Shown piece by piece: positions 54,604 to 63,513 of a stretch of DNA of 64,000 bases. A program made the translations under genes and the position numbers. The stretch comes from JAGPUQ01 sp050250395 (GTDB taxonomy: Bacteria > Pseudomonadota > Gammaproteobacteria > Pseudomonadales > Porticoccaceae). Numbering within the stretch: the stretch's first letter is position 1; each line of letters starts with the position of its first letter. The DNA is taken from NCBI GenBank assembly GCA_050250395.1, contig JBFWOQ010000008.1, forward strand, positions 22,650 through 86,649. The letters are read 5' to 3'. The notes beneath the pieces are model-generated. The model was not told the origin of the DNA, did not search any database, and saw only the letters and a program-made list of their open reading frames with translations.

Positions 54604-54856
54604 ATGCCCTCCAGGTAACGGCTATCGGCGACGGTCGCGCGGACCACCCCGAAAATCGACGGGCAAACCGGCCGCAACCGGGCTGTCGCACGTCTATCGA
54701 TACTCATACTCGCGCCATCGCTTTTGCCCCCAAACTTTTGCCACGAACTTTTACCACGAAGAAAGAAGTGCGGCTCCGGCGCGCGATCCCGCACGCCGGG
54801 CACCGTCTGGCCTACAGGTCTGGCCTACAGAAGAAATTCGCCCGGAATGCGGGATA
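54604..54856. other. Intergenic region upstream of pnt with short tandem repeats
   Basis: 253 bp between pntAA and the gap-like gene, both on the minus strand. It holds two near-identical 13-mers AACTTTTGCCACG / AACTTTTACCACG at 54733-54758, with a third diverged copy alongside, and an exact tandem duplication of GTCTGGCCTACAG at 54805-54830. The pnt promoter should lie here, but no strong -10/-35 pair was identified. Confidence 0.55.
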
Positions 54857-56311
54857 TCAGGCGTGAGCCGGATACATGGCCCAGCGGACGCCGGCCATTT
54901 CCTCCAGACAGCGCACGACCTGACAGCTGTAACCGAACTCGTTGTCGTACCAACAGTAGAGTACGCAGTTGTCGCCGTTGACGATCGTGGCCTGCGAGTC
55001 GAACACGCAGGCGTGACGGTCGCCGACAAAATCGGTCGATACCGCTTCGCTGGAAATGGTGTAGCCGATCTGCTGCTGGAGCGCTGAAAACAACGCCGTG
55101 CGCCGCATGAATTCGTTGATTTCCGCAACCGTGGTCGAGCGCCCCAGGCGCAGGTTGAGAATCGCCAGCGACACATTCGGCGTCGGCACCCGGATCGCAT
55201 TGCCGGTGAGCTTGCCGGTAAGCTCGGGCAACACCTTGGTCGCTGCCTTGGCGGCACCGGTCTCGGTGATCACCATGTTGAGCGGTGCGCTGCGCCCGCG
55301 CCGCGCACCCTTGTGGTAGTTGTCGATCAGGTTCTGGTCATTGGTGTAGGAATGCACGGTCTCCACATGCCCGCTGCGAATCCCGTATTCGTCCAGCACC
55401 GCCTTCAACACCGGCACGATGGCATTGGTGGTACAGGACGCCGCCGACAGAATTTTCTGGTCGGGCGTGATTTCATGCTGATTCGCACCATAGACGATGT
55501 TGGGGATCCTGCCCTTGCCGGGCGCCGTGAGGATGACCTTGGCGGCCCCCGGGCACAGCAAATGCTTGGACAGCCCCGCCTCGTCGCGCCAGGCACCGGT
55601 ATTGTCGATCACGATGGCGTTGCCGATGCCGTAGCTGGTGTAATCCACCTCGGCGGGCGAATTCGCCTCGATGACGTGAATTTCGTTGCCGTTGCAGATC
55701 AGCTTGCGCTCTTCGTCCAGCACACGAATGGTGCCGCGGAACGGCCCGTGCACGGAATCGCGCCGCAGCAGGCTCGCCCGCTTGTCCAGGTCGTCCGGAC
55801 CGCCACCCTTGCGAACCACGATGGCGCGCAGCCGCAAGGTATCCCCGCCGCCGGTCTTCTCGATCAGGATCCGCGCCAGCAACCGGCCGATGCGGCCAAA
55901 GCCGTAGAGCACCACATCCTGGGGCTGCGGCAACGGCTTGCGCATGGCGCCGATGTCGTTGCCGATCACCTGCTGCAAATAATCCCGCGGCGCGCGCCCG
56001 TTGGCCTGCTCCTGAAACCCCACGGTGAGCTTGCCGATGTCGACATGGGCCGGCCCCAGATCCATCCCCGCCAGCGCCTCGATCATCGGAAAGGTATCGA
56101 ACTCGGACAACTCGTTGTGCTCGATCTGGCGAACGAAGCGGTGCGCCTTCATCAGATCCGTGACCGAGCGGTTGACCATGTTGCGGCCGTACATATAAAG
56201 GGAGACATTGTTCTCCCGGTACAGCTTGCCGATCAGGGGGATCATGGCCTCGGCCAGCGCCTCGCGCGCTTTCCAGTCCTTGAAAAAGTCCTGTGGTTGC
56301 GGTCTTTTCAC
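54857..56311 (-). CDS. gap: Long-form glyceraldehyde-3-phosphate dehydrogenase-like protein
   Basis: About 484 residues, some 140 longer than ordinary GAPDH because of an N-terminal domain (DWKAREALAEAMIPLIGKLY, LYMYGRNMVNRSVTDLMKAH). The GAPDH core has VVLYGFGRIGRLLARILIEK and the catalytic segment SAASCTTNA with Cys293, then EFGYSCQVVRCLEEMAGVRW. Such long GAPDH-like proteins occur beside nqr in pseudomonads and are thought to act in gluconeogenic or NADP-linked flux. GTG 56311 is preferred over TTG 56347, because the promoter -10 at 56356-56361 would leave the TTG almost leaderless. Confidence 0.88.
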   Translation of the reverse strand: MKRPQPQDFFKDWKAREALAEAMIPLIGKLYRENNVSLYMYGRNMVNRSVTDLMKAHRFVRQIEHNELSEFDTFPMIEALAGMDLGPAHVDIGKLTVGFQEQANGRAPRDYLQQVIGNDIGAMRKPLPQPQDVVLYGFGRIGRLLARILIEKTGGGDTLRLRAIVVRKGGGPDDLDKRASLLRRDSVHGPFRGTIRVLDEERKLICNGNEIHVIEANSPAEVDYTSYGIGNAIVIDNTGAWRDEAGLSKHLLCPGAAKVILTAPGKGRIPNIVYGANQHEITPDQKILSAASCTTNAIVPVLKAVLDEYGIRSGHVETVHSYTNDQNLIDNYHKGARRGRSAPLNMVITETGAAKAATKVLPELTGKLTGNAIRVPTPNVSLAILNLRLGRSTTVAEINEFMRRTALFSALQQQIGYTISSEAVSTDFVGDRHACVFDSQATIVNGDNCVLYCWYDNEFGYSCQVVRCLEEMAGVRWAMYPAHA

Positions 56312-56784
56312 CTGAGCAACACCCCGATCGATGGCTGTGGAAAACAAGGCCGGCCATTATCGTGACGGACTCCTTGCCCTGCAACCCGCCGCCCCGCCAA
56401 CCCCCCGCCACCGGCAACCGCACCACACCGCCAATCCAGGATCCACCGTACCGGTGTCACGCCGCAGCCTTTGCGCCGTTTGTGACTACATGACATTGCG
56501 CCAGGGGCACCGGCCAGCGGACCCACAGGTCGAACACAGTTGCTGGCCGGCTGCAGGTCATGGAGACCCTCTCGCTTGCCATCGCCGCAATCTGTACCCG
56601 CCCCGCTTCACCCCCTACACTTCACCCGCTTACATGGACGCCCCCGGATGTCGAAGGCCCGCTTGCCGACCGGAACCAGCGCCTGCCCGCTAGCGGGGCG
56701 ACGAACTACAACCCGCCGGACGGCATGCCGCAGATCGCGCCGCGCCGTCAGTCCCGATCACTCTCCCGTTCATCAGAGCCGTCC
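56312..56784. other. Divergent intergenic region gap-like gene / restriction gene
   Basis: 473 bp. The gap-like promoter lies at 56356-56384. No clear promoter facing the restriction gene was found, and the frame open upstream of 56785 (Pro/Arg-rich) shows no protein-like features. This is the junction between conserved core genes and the accessory locus. Confidence 0.45.
56356..56384 (-). promoter_or_regulatory. Sigma-70 promoter of the gap-like gene
   Basis: On the minus strand TTGCAG (56384-56379) and GATAAT (56361-56356) are separated by 17 bp. The start of transcription would be near 56349, giving a leader of about 38 bases to GTG 56311. Confidence 0.6.
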
Positions 56785-59700
56785 ATGACTGATCGATTCT
56801 TCCATCAACCGATCCTCAACTCGCCCTACGATTATCCTGCCCGCCACTGGGAACTGGACGCCACCGGCCAGCCCACGCAGGTCATCAAGCCCAGCCGGCG
56901 TAGCGCCGAGTTCATCACGCCCATCCCCAAACCGCGCAAGCAAAAGGGCGCGCCGCAACAGGACGCGCTGCTGTTCGACGAAGGACTGTCCACACAGGCG
57001 CAGCAATACCACGCCGCCATCATCAACGGCGTGCGCGCCGAAGTGGACCGCTGGCGGGCGATCCCGAACCCTGCCGACTGGCGCGTCACGCCCGAGACCG
57101 CGCGCCTGCTCCAGCACTGGCGGCATCACCCCTTCGCCAGCATCAGGCCGTTCTTCTGCCAGGTCGAGGCGGTCGAGACCGCCATCTGGCTGACCGAGGT
57201 GGCCCCCCAACTCGGCCGCGCCGGCACGCGCTTCATCGAGCACTTGGACAACGCCAACCGGGACGCCAACCCGGGGCTGTCGCGGCTCGCCCTCAAGCTC
57301 GCCACCGGCGCCGGCAAGACCACCGTGATGGCCATGCTGATCGCCTGGCAGACCATCAACGCCGTGCGCCGGCCCGGCAGCAAAAAGTTCACGCGCGGCT
57401 TTCTGATCGTCGCCCCCGGCCTCACCATCAAGGACCGCCTGCGCGTCCTGCAGCCCAACGACCCGGACAGCTACTACCAAAGCCGCGAGCTGGTGCCGAC
57501 CGACCTGCTGGCGGATCTGGGCAAGGCGCGCATCGTCATTACCAATTATCACGCCTTCAAGCGCCGCGAGCGCATGGACCTGTCCAAGGGCGGGCGCCTG
57601 CTGCTGCAAGGCCGCGGCGGCGCGCCGCTCGACACGCTCGAAACCGAAGGCCAGATGCTGCAGCGGGTGATGCCGGAGCTGATGGGTCTCAAAAACATCC
57701 TCGCCATCAACGACGAGGCCCACCACTGCTACCGCGAAAAGCCCGGTGCCGCGGCCGAAGAGGACCTCAAGGGCGACGAGCGCAAAGAGGCCGAGAAAAA
57801 CCAGGAAGCCGCCCGCGTGTGGATTTCCGGCCTGGAGGCGGTCAACCGCACGCTGGGCCTGGCGCGCGTGCTCGATCTTTCGGCCACGCCGTTCTTTCTG
57901 AGCGGCTCGGGCTACGCCGAAGGCGCGCTGTTCCCCTGGACCATGAGCGACTTCTCGCTGATGGACGCCATCGAATGCGGCATCGTCAAGCTGCCGCGGG
58001 TGCCGGTGGCGGACAACATCCCCGGCAACGAGATGCCCATGTTCCGCAACCTGTGGGAACACATCGGCAAGCGGATGCCCAAAAAAGGCCGCGGCAAGGC
58101 CGAAGCACTCAATCCACTGGACTTGCCCACGCAACTGCAAACCGCGCTGCAAGCCCTTTACGGTCACTACGAAAAAACCCACGCGCTGTGGCAGAACGCC
58201 GGCATCAGGGTGCCGCCGTGCTTCATCGTGGTGTGCAACAACACCGCCACCTCGAAGCTGGTCTACGACTACATCAGCGGTTTCCAGCGCCAGTACCCGG
58301 ACGGCAGCAGCAGGCACGAATTCGGCCGCCTGCCGTTGTTTCGCAACTTCGACGAGCATGGCAACCCGCTGCCGCGCCCCAACACGCTGCTGATCGACAG
58401 CGAGCAGCTCGAATCCGGCGAGGCGCTGGACGACAGCTTCCGCCAGGCCGCCGGGGCGGAAATCGAGCAGTTCCGGCACGAAGTCATGGAGCGCGGCGGC
58501 CCGCTGGCGGACGAGATTCGCGACGGCAAGGCGTTCGACGATGCCCGCCTGCTGCGCGAGGTGATGAACACCGTCGGCAAGCCCGGCCGCCTGGGCGAGG
58601 CCATCCGCTGCGTGGTGTCGGTCTCCATGCTCACCGAGGGCTGGGACGCCAATACCGTCACCCATGTGCTCGGTGTGCGCGCCTTTGGCACCCAATTGCT
58701 GTGCGAACAGGTCATCGGCCGCGCGCTGCGCCGCCAGTCCTACGAACTCAACGAAGCAGGTCTCTTCAACGTCGAATACGCCGACATACTTGGCATTCCC
58801 TTCGATTTCACGGCCAAGCCGGTCATCGCGCCGCCGCAGCCGCCGCGCGACACCATCCAGGTCAAGGCCGTGCGCCCGGCGCGCGACCATCTGGAAATCC
58901 GCTTCCCGCGCGTACAGGGCTACCGCGCCGAGCTGCCCGAGGAGCGCCTCACCGCCGCATTCAACGCCGACTCGGTGCTGGAACTCACACCCGACCTGGT
59001 CGGCGCCACGGAAACGCGCAACTCCGGAATCATTGGCGAGACGGTGGACCTGAACCTGGTGCACACCGGCGAGGTGCGCCCCTCGCAGATGGTCTACGAA
59101 CTCACCTCGCACCTGGTGCTGAACAAATACCGAGACGCCAACGGCGAGCCGCAATTGCACCTGTTCGGCCAACTCAAGCGCATCACCCGGCAGTGGCTGG
59201 ACACCTGCCTGGTCTGCAAGGGCGACACCTACCCCGGCCTGCTCATGTACCAGGCGCTGGCGGACGTCGCCTGCGAACGTATTACCCGGGCGATCATGCT
59301 CCCCGAAGTGGCGAAAGGCCGGCCCATCACCGCCGTGCCGGACCCCTACAACCCCACCGGCAGCACCATTCACGTCAACTTCGCCACTTCGAAAACCGAC
59401 CGCTGGGACACCGCCGGCCCGCCGCCGAAGTGCCACCTCAACTGGGTGATCCTGGACAGCGACTGGGAGGCCGAGTTCTGCCGCGTGGCGGAAGCCCACC
59501 CGCGCGTGCTGGCCTATGTGAAGAACCACAACCTGGGCCTGGACGTCCCCTACCGCTACGGCTCCGAAACCCGCACCTACCGCCCCGACTTCATCGTGCA
59601 GGTGGACGACGGCCACGGCGCCGACGACCCGCTCAACCTCATCGTCGAGATCAAGGGCTACCGCGGCGAGGACGCCAAGGAGAAAAAATCCACCATGGAC

Positions 59701-59871
59701 ACCTACTGGGTGCCCGGCGTGAACCACCTCAAGACCCACGGCCGCTGGGCCTTTGCCGAGTTCACTGACGTCTGGCAGATGCAGGTGGACTTCAAGGCCA
59801 AGGTCGAAAGCGCATTCAACAGCATGATCGAATCCGCCACGGCCCAACAGGCGATTCGGGAAAGGCCATGA
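56785..59871 (+). CDS. Type III-like restriction enzyme: DEAD/H helicase with PD-(D/E)XK nuclease
   Basis: A 1028-residue protein. Helicase motif I is LATGAGKTTVMAML (Lys178), motif II INDEAHHCY (Asp310), motif III LDLSATPF (about 366) and motif VI EQVIGRALRR (about 642). Near the C-terminus YRPDFIVQV...IVEIKGYR supplies Asp935, Glu955 and Lys957 of a PD-(D/E)XK nuclease. This is the layout of Type III Res subunits, and the large methyltransferase downstream is its partner. ATG 56785 begins MTDRFFHQPILNSPYDYPAR; the upstream in-frame extension is not protein-like. It belongs to a Res group distinct from classical EcoP1/EcoP15, judged by its N-terminal region. Recognition site unknown. Confidence 0.88.
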   Translation: MTDRFFHQPILNSPYDYPARHWELDATGQPTQVIKPSRRSAEFITPIPKPRKQKGAPQQDALLFDEGLSTQAQQYHAAIINGVRAEVDRWRAIPNPADWRVTPETARLLQHWRHHPFASIRPFFCQVEAVETAIWLTEVAPQLGRAGTRFIEHLDNANRDANPGLSRLALKLATGAGKTTVMAMLIAWQTINAVRRPGSKKFTRGFLIVAPGLTIKDRLRVLQPNDPDSYYQSRELVPTDLLADLGKARIVITNYHAFKRRERMDLSKGGRLLLQGRGGAPLDTLETEGQMLQRVMPELMGLKNILAINDEAHHCYREKPGAAAEEDLKGDERKEAEKNQEAARVWISGLEAVNRTLGLARVLDLSATPFFLSGSGYAEGALFPWTMSDFSLMDAIECGIVKLPRVPVADNIPGNEMPMFRNLWEHIGKRMPKKGRGKAEALNPLDLPTQLQTALQALYGHYEKTHALWQNAGIRVPPCFIVVCNNTATSKLVYDYISGFQRQYPDGSSRHEFGRLPLFRNFDEHGNPLPRPNTLLIDSEQLESGEALDDSFRQAAGAEIEQFRHEVMERGGPLADEIRDGKAFDDARLLREVMNTVGKPGRLGEAIRCVVSVSMLTEGWDANTVTHVLGVRAFGTQLLCEQVIGRALRRQSYELNEAGLFNVEYADILGIPFDFTAKPVIAPPQPPRDTIQVKAVRPARDHLEIRFPRVQGYRAELPEERLTAAFNADSVLELTPDLVGATETRNSGIIGETVDLNLVHTGEVRPSQMVYELTSHLVLNKYRDANGEPQLHLFGQLKRITRQWLDTCLVCKGDTYPGLLMYQALADVACERITRAIMLPEVAKGRPITAVPDPYNPTGSTIHVNFATSKTDRWDTAGPPPKCHLNWVILDSDWEAEFCRVAEAHPRVLAYVKNHNLGLDVPYRYGSETRTYRPDFIVQVDDGHGADDPLNLIVEIKGYRGEDAKEKKSTMDTYWVPGVNHLKTHGRWAFAEFTDVWQMQVDFKAKVESAFNSMIESATAQQAIRERP

Positions 59872-59921
59872 GCAGCACTCTTCTCCTGCCATCGAAGCCA
59901 GGCATCACAATCAGCACCATA

Positions 59922-59934
59922 CGATGTAACATCG
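59922..59934. promoter_or_regulatory. Putative VapBC operator palindrome
   Basis: CGATGT-A-ACATCG, a perfect inverted repeat, lies 28 bp before the vapB start, in the only gap between the restriction gene and vapB. VapB-VapC complexes usually bind such palindromes over their own promoter. A TAACAT -10-like hexamer overlaps it (59927-59932). Function is inferred. Confidence 0.45.
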
Positions 59935-59961
59935 AGCATCATTTTTGACGAGGCACCGCCC

Positions 59962-60159
59962 ATGCGTACCACCATCAACCTGGACGAAGCCCTGCTCGAC
60001 GAGGCCCAGCGCATCACCGGTCTCACCGAGCGCACTGCGCTGATCCGCGAGGGACTGAAGGCCCTGATCGAACGCGAAAGCGCCCGCCGGCTGGCGCGCC
60101 TGGGCGGCAGCGAGCCGCAGATCAAGCCGGTTCCTCGCCGCCGCTCCCAATTGGCCTGA
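59962..60159 (+). CDS. vapB: VapB-type antitoxin
   Basis: A 65-residue protein. MRTTINLDEALLDEAQRITG is the N-terminal ribbon-helix-helix DNA-binding part found in VapB antitoxins of the DUF2191 type, and TERTALIREGLKALIERESA its helical remainder. The C-terminal tail, basic and Pro-rich, should wrap around the toxin. GAGG lies upstream of ATG 59962. It precedes the toxin by ten bases. Confidence 0.88.
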   Translation: MRTTINLDEALLDEAQRITGLTERTALIREGLKALIERESARRLARLGGSEPQIKPVPRRRSQLA

Positions 60160-60169
60160 TGCCGCGCGC

Positions 60170-60544
60170 ATGGTTCTGGTGGACACCTCGGTCTGGATCG
60201 ACCACCTGCGCAAGGGCGACGCCGCGCTCGCAGCAGCGCTGGAAGGCGGTCGGGTGCTGATGCACCCCTTCGTGCTGGGCGAACTGGCCTGCGGCAACCT
60301 CAACGACCGCGCCGGCCTGCTCGCCCTGCTGCGCGACCTGCCGAAGGCGCCGGTGGCCACCGACGCCGAAGCGCTCGGCTTCATCGACCGCCACGCCTTG
60401 ATGGGCCGCGGCGTGGGGTACCTGGATGTACACCTGTTGGCATCGGCGGCGCTGGCGAACCCGGCGCGGCTATGGACGCGCGACCGGCGCCTGGCGAAAG
60501 TCGCCGATCATCTGAACCTCGCATTTCACCCTCAGGCGCACTGA
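60170..60544 (+). CDS. vapC: VapC-type PIN-domain toxin ribonuclease
   Basis: A 124-residue PIN protein. The acidic metal ligands appear as Asp5 (LVDTSVWIDHL), Glu38 (VLGELACG), Asp86 (GYLDVHLLASA) and Asp105 (LWTRDRRLAKVA), so the nuclease looks intact. VapC toxins cleave tRNA or rRNA when freed from VapB. Its stop lies two bases before the methyltransferase start, making this pair an insertion within the R-M transcription unit. Confidence 0.9.
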   Translation: MVLVDTSVWIDHLRKGDAALAAALEGGRVLMHPFVLGELACGNLNDRAGLLALLRDLPKAPVATDAEALGFIDRHALMGRGVGYLDVHLLASAALANPARLWTRDRRLAKVADHLNLAFHPQAH

Positions 60545-60546
60545 AC

Positions 60547-63513
60547 ATGGCCAAAAAACCCAAAGCGCCCGTGCGCATCGAGACGCTGACCCACGCCGAC
60601 GCCACGCGCAAGAACATCCCCACCGCCGAATACCAGTCGGTGGTGGACGAGCAGACCCGCACGCCGATCCAGGTCGCCTACGAGCGCCGCAACAAGGATC
60701 TGGACCCGCAGCTCGTCTGGCGGGGAAAGGACATCCAGGACTGGTCAGACCCCGGCTCGGCGGCCGGGGCAAGCCTGGTCGTCCACGCCCCGCCGATCTA
60801 CATCCAGGAAAAGATTCACCCCAAGGTGCTGATCGACGACCTGCGCCGCCAGACCGAACAGGCCGCGGCCGGCCACGCGGCCCAGCAGGCCGGCGCCATG
60901 GTGGACATGTTTGCCGACTTCAACGGCCTGCCCGACACCGCCGACAAGACCGACTTCTACCAGCACGACGCCCACTGGTCGAACCGCATGATCCTGGGCG
61001 ACAGCCTGCAAGTGATGGCCAGCCTGGCCGAGCGCGAGGGCCTGCGCGGACAGGTGCAGTGCATCTACTTCGATCCGCCCTACGGCATCAAATTCAACAG
61101 CAACTTCCAGTGGTCCACCACCAGCCGCGACGTCAAGGACGGCAACGCGGACCACATCACCCGCGAGCCGGAGCAGGTCAAGGCCTTTCGCGACACCTGG
61201 CGCGACGGCATCCACTCCTACCTGACCTACCTGCGCGACCGGCTGACCGTGGCGCGGGATCTGCTCACGGACTCGGGTTCGATCTTTGTGCAGATCGGGG
61301 ATGAGAACGTGCACCGGGTGCGGGCGGTGATGGATGAGGTGTTTGGGGAAGGAAATCTTTGCGCCGAAATAGTTGTTCAGAAGACCTCGAGCGCCAGCGG
61401 GCCGTCCGCGGTAAATGATGTATTGCCGTCGGTAGCTGACTACATCCTCTGGTACGCAAGGGATCGCGACACCGTCAAGTTCAGGCAACCCTACTTTAGA
61501 AAGGATCAATCCGACGAGAAGAGCGCCTATGTTTGGGTCCAAGAGACTGACGGCACCCGACGCAGGCTCAGCTCGGAGGAGGCAGATGGACGAGAGAACC
61601 TGCCGGAAGGAGCGCGACTTTTTCGGCAGAGCGACCTGACTTCTCAGACCGGAGTAGACAAGACTAAATTTCCGGTTTTCATTGATGGCCGGGAATTTCG
61701 ACCCAACGTTGGGGTTTGGAAGACCGGGAATGCCGGCATGGAGCGGCTGCTGAAAGCGGCGCGTGTCATTTCTCTTAGAACTACACTCGCGTACCAGCGA
61801 TTCTTCGATGACTTCGCCGTGTCCGCGCGTATGAACCTGTGGACCGATGCAAGCAGTTCAGTCGGAGCGGACAAGGTCTACGTAGTTCAAACGCATCCTC
61901 GGATCGTCGAGCGCTGCATCCTGATGGCCACCGACCCCGGCGACCTCGTCCTCGACCCCACCTGTGGCTCCGGCACCACCGCCTACGTCGCCGAGCAATG
62001 GGGCCGCCGCTGGATCACCATCGACACCTCGCGCGTGGCGCTCGCCCTGGCCCGCGCCCGCATCATGGGCGCGCGCTATCCCTGGTACCTGCTGGCCGAC
62101 AGCCCGGAAGGCCAGTTGAAGGAAGCCGAAATCACCCGCACCGCGCCCTCCACCCGGCCCACGCGCGGCAGCGTACGCCACGGCTTCGTCTACGAGCGCG
62201 TGCCACACATCACCCTCAAGTCCATCGCCAACAACGCCGAGATCGACGTCATCTGGGAGAAGTGGCAGCAGGTGCTGGAGCCGCTGCGCGCACAACTGAA
62301 CCAGTCTCTCGGCCGTCATGCCCGCGAAAGCGGGCACCCAGAGCCAACTGCGCAAAAGCTGGATTCCCGCCCACCGCCTTCGCGGGGGCAGGCTCCGCTT
62401 GGGAATGACGGCTTGTTAGCCTGGGAAGAATGGCAAATCCCCCGCGACGCCGACCCCGACTGGCCGGACGCGGCGAAGAAACTCCATGCCGACTGGTGGC
62501 AGGCCCGCATCGCCCGCCAGCAGGAGATCGACGCCTCCATCGCCGCCAAGGCCGATTCCGAATACCTCTACGACAAGCCTTATGCCGACAACAAGCGCGT
62601 CCGCGTGGCCGGGCCGTTCACGGTCGAAAGCCTCTCCCCGCACCGCGTGCTGGGCGTGGACGAGAACGACGAGCTGATCGACCCGGCCGAGCACATCGGC
62701 GAGCCGGGCGCCGACTACGGCGGTCAGCCGCGCGATTTCGTCTCCATCATCCTGGAGAACCTGCGCACCGCCGGTGTGCAGCAGGCGCACAAGACCGACA
62801 AGATCGACTTCATTTCGCTGGTGCCCTGGCCCGGCGATCTGGTCTGCGCCGAGGGGCGCTACGTGGAAGGCGGCGGCGCGGACGGCGGCCAGACCGAGAA
62901 ACGCGCTGCCATCTTCATCGGCCCCGAGTTCGGCACCGTCTCCCGCCCCGACCTGGTCGAAGCCGCCCGCGAGGCCGCCGACGCCGGCTTCGACGTGCTC
63001 ATCGCCTGCGCCTTCAATTTTGATGCCCACGCCGGCGAGTTCGCCAAACTCGGCCGCATCCCCGTGCTCAAGGCGCGCATGAACGCCGACCTGCACATGG
63101 CCGACGACCTCAAGAACACCGGCAAGGGCAACCTGTTCGTGATCTTCGGCGAGCCGGACATCGACATCCTCGAAGCCGGCGACGGCCAACTCCAGGTCAA
63201 GGTCAACGGCGTGGACGTCTTCGACCCCAGCACCGGCGAAGTCCGCAGCGACGGCGCCGACGGCATCGCCTGCTGGTTCCTCGACACCGACTACAACGAA
63301 GAGAGCTTCTTCGTCCGCCACGCCTACTTCCTAGGCGCAAACGATCCGTACAAGGCCCTGAAGACCACACTGAAGGCCGAGATCGACGAAGATGCCTGGG
63401 CGACGCTGAACAGCGATACGTCCCGCCCGTTCGACAAGCCCAAGAGCGGGCGGATTGCGGTGAAGGTGATCAATCACCTGGGGGATGAAGTCATGAAGGT
63501 GTTTCGGGTATGA
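60547..63513 (+). CDS. Large beta-class DNA methyltransferase (Type III Mod-like)
   Basis: A 988-residue methyltransferase. The catalytic motif DPPYG (176-180) precedes the AdoMet motif DPTCGSGTT (from Asp470), the beta-class order of Type III Mod subunits. The target-recognition region between them is about 290 residues; bases about 61350-61910 are distinctly A+T-richer than flanking sequence (29/60 and 31/60 G+C in sampled lines, against 42/60 at 61021-61080). The C-terminal half is long and unlike EcoP15 Mod. Residues 589-622 (62311-62412) derive from an inserted palindromic repeat in frame. ATG 60547 follows vapC by two bases. The specificity (N6-A or N4-C) cannot be told with certainty. 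Confidence 0.88.
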   Translation: MAKKPKAPVRIETLTHADATRKNIPTAEYQSVVDEQTRTPIQVAYERRNKDLDPQLVWRGKDIQDWSDPGSAAGASLVVHAPPIYIQEKIHPKVLIDDLRRQTEQAAAGHAAQQAGAMVDMFADFNGLPDTADKTDFYQHDAHWSNRMILGDSLQVMASLAEREGLRGQVQCIYFDPPYGIKFNSNFQWSTTSRDVKDGNADHITREPEQVKAFRDTWRDGIHSYLTYLRDRLTVARDLLTDSGSIFVQIGDENVHRVRAVMDEVFGEGNLCAEIVVQKTSSASGPSAVNDVLPSVADYILWYARDRDTVKFRQPYFRKDQSDEKSAYVWVQETDGTRRRLSSEEADGRENLPEGARLFRQSDLTSQTGVDKTKFPVFIDGREFRPNVGVWKTGNAGMERLLKAARVISLRTTLAYQRFFDDFAVSARMNLWTDASSSVGADKVYVVQTHPRIVERCILMATDPGDLVLDPTCGSGTTAYVAEQWGRRWITIDTSRVALALARARIMGARYPWYLLADSPEGQLKEAEITRTAPSTRPTRGSVRHGFVYERVPHITLKSIANNAEIDVIWEKWQQVLEPLRAQLNQSLGRHARESGHPEPTAQKLDSRPPPSRGQAPLGNDGLLAWEEWQIPRDADPDWPDAAKKLHADWWQARIARQQEIDASIAAKADSEYLYDKPYADNKRVRVAGPFTVESLSPHRVLGVDENDELIDPAEHIGEPGADYGGQPRDFVSIILENLRTAGVQQAHKTDKIDFISLVPWPGDLVCAEGRYVEGGGADGGQTEKRAAIFIGPEFGTVSRPDLVEAAREAADAGFDVLIACAFNFDAHAGEFAKLGRIPVLKARMNADLHMADDLKNTGKGNLFVIFGEPDIDILEAGDGQLQVKVNGVDVFDPSTGEVRSDGADGIACWFLDTDYNEESFFVRHAYFLGANDPYKALKTTLKAEIDEDAWATLNSDTSRPFDKPKSGRIAVKVINHLGDEVMKVFRV
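62311..62412. repeat. Palindromic repeat element inserted in frame in methyltransferase gene
   Basis: 102 bp, exactly 34 codons. The ends are inverted: GGCCGTCATGCCCGC on the left, GGGAATGACGGC on the right. Two hairpin modules (CCCGCGAAAGCGGG; CTGGATTCCCGCC with its partner) belong to the same repeat family as 23702-23790. The encoded RHARESGHP peptide is a recognisable product of this repeat. The reading frame remains open. Confidence 0.85.

Noticed and set aside
56773..59892. Minus-strand 1039-codon frame opposite the restriction gene.
   Set aside because: Its extent matches the real gene almost exactly and its translation is composition-driven; helicase and nuclease motifs are all on the plus strand.
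62311..62412. Frameshift or decay of the methyltransferase gene.
   Set aside because: The inserted element is exactly 34 codons and the frame with family-like sequence continues to the stop at 63513.
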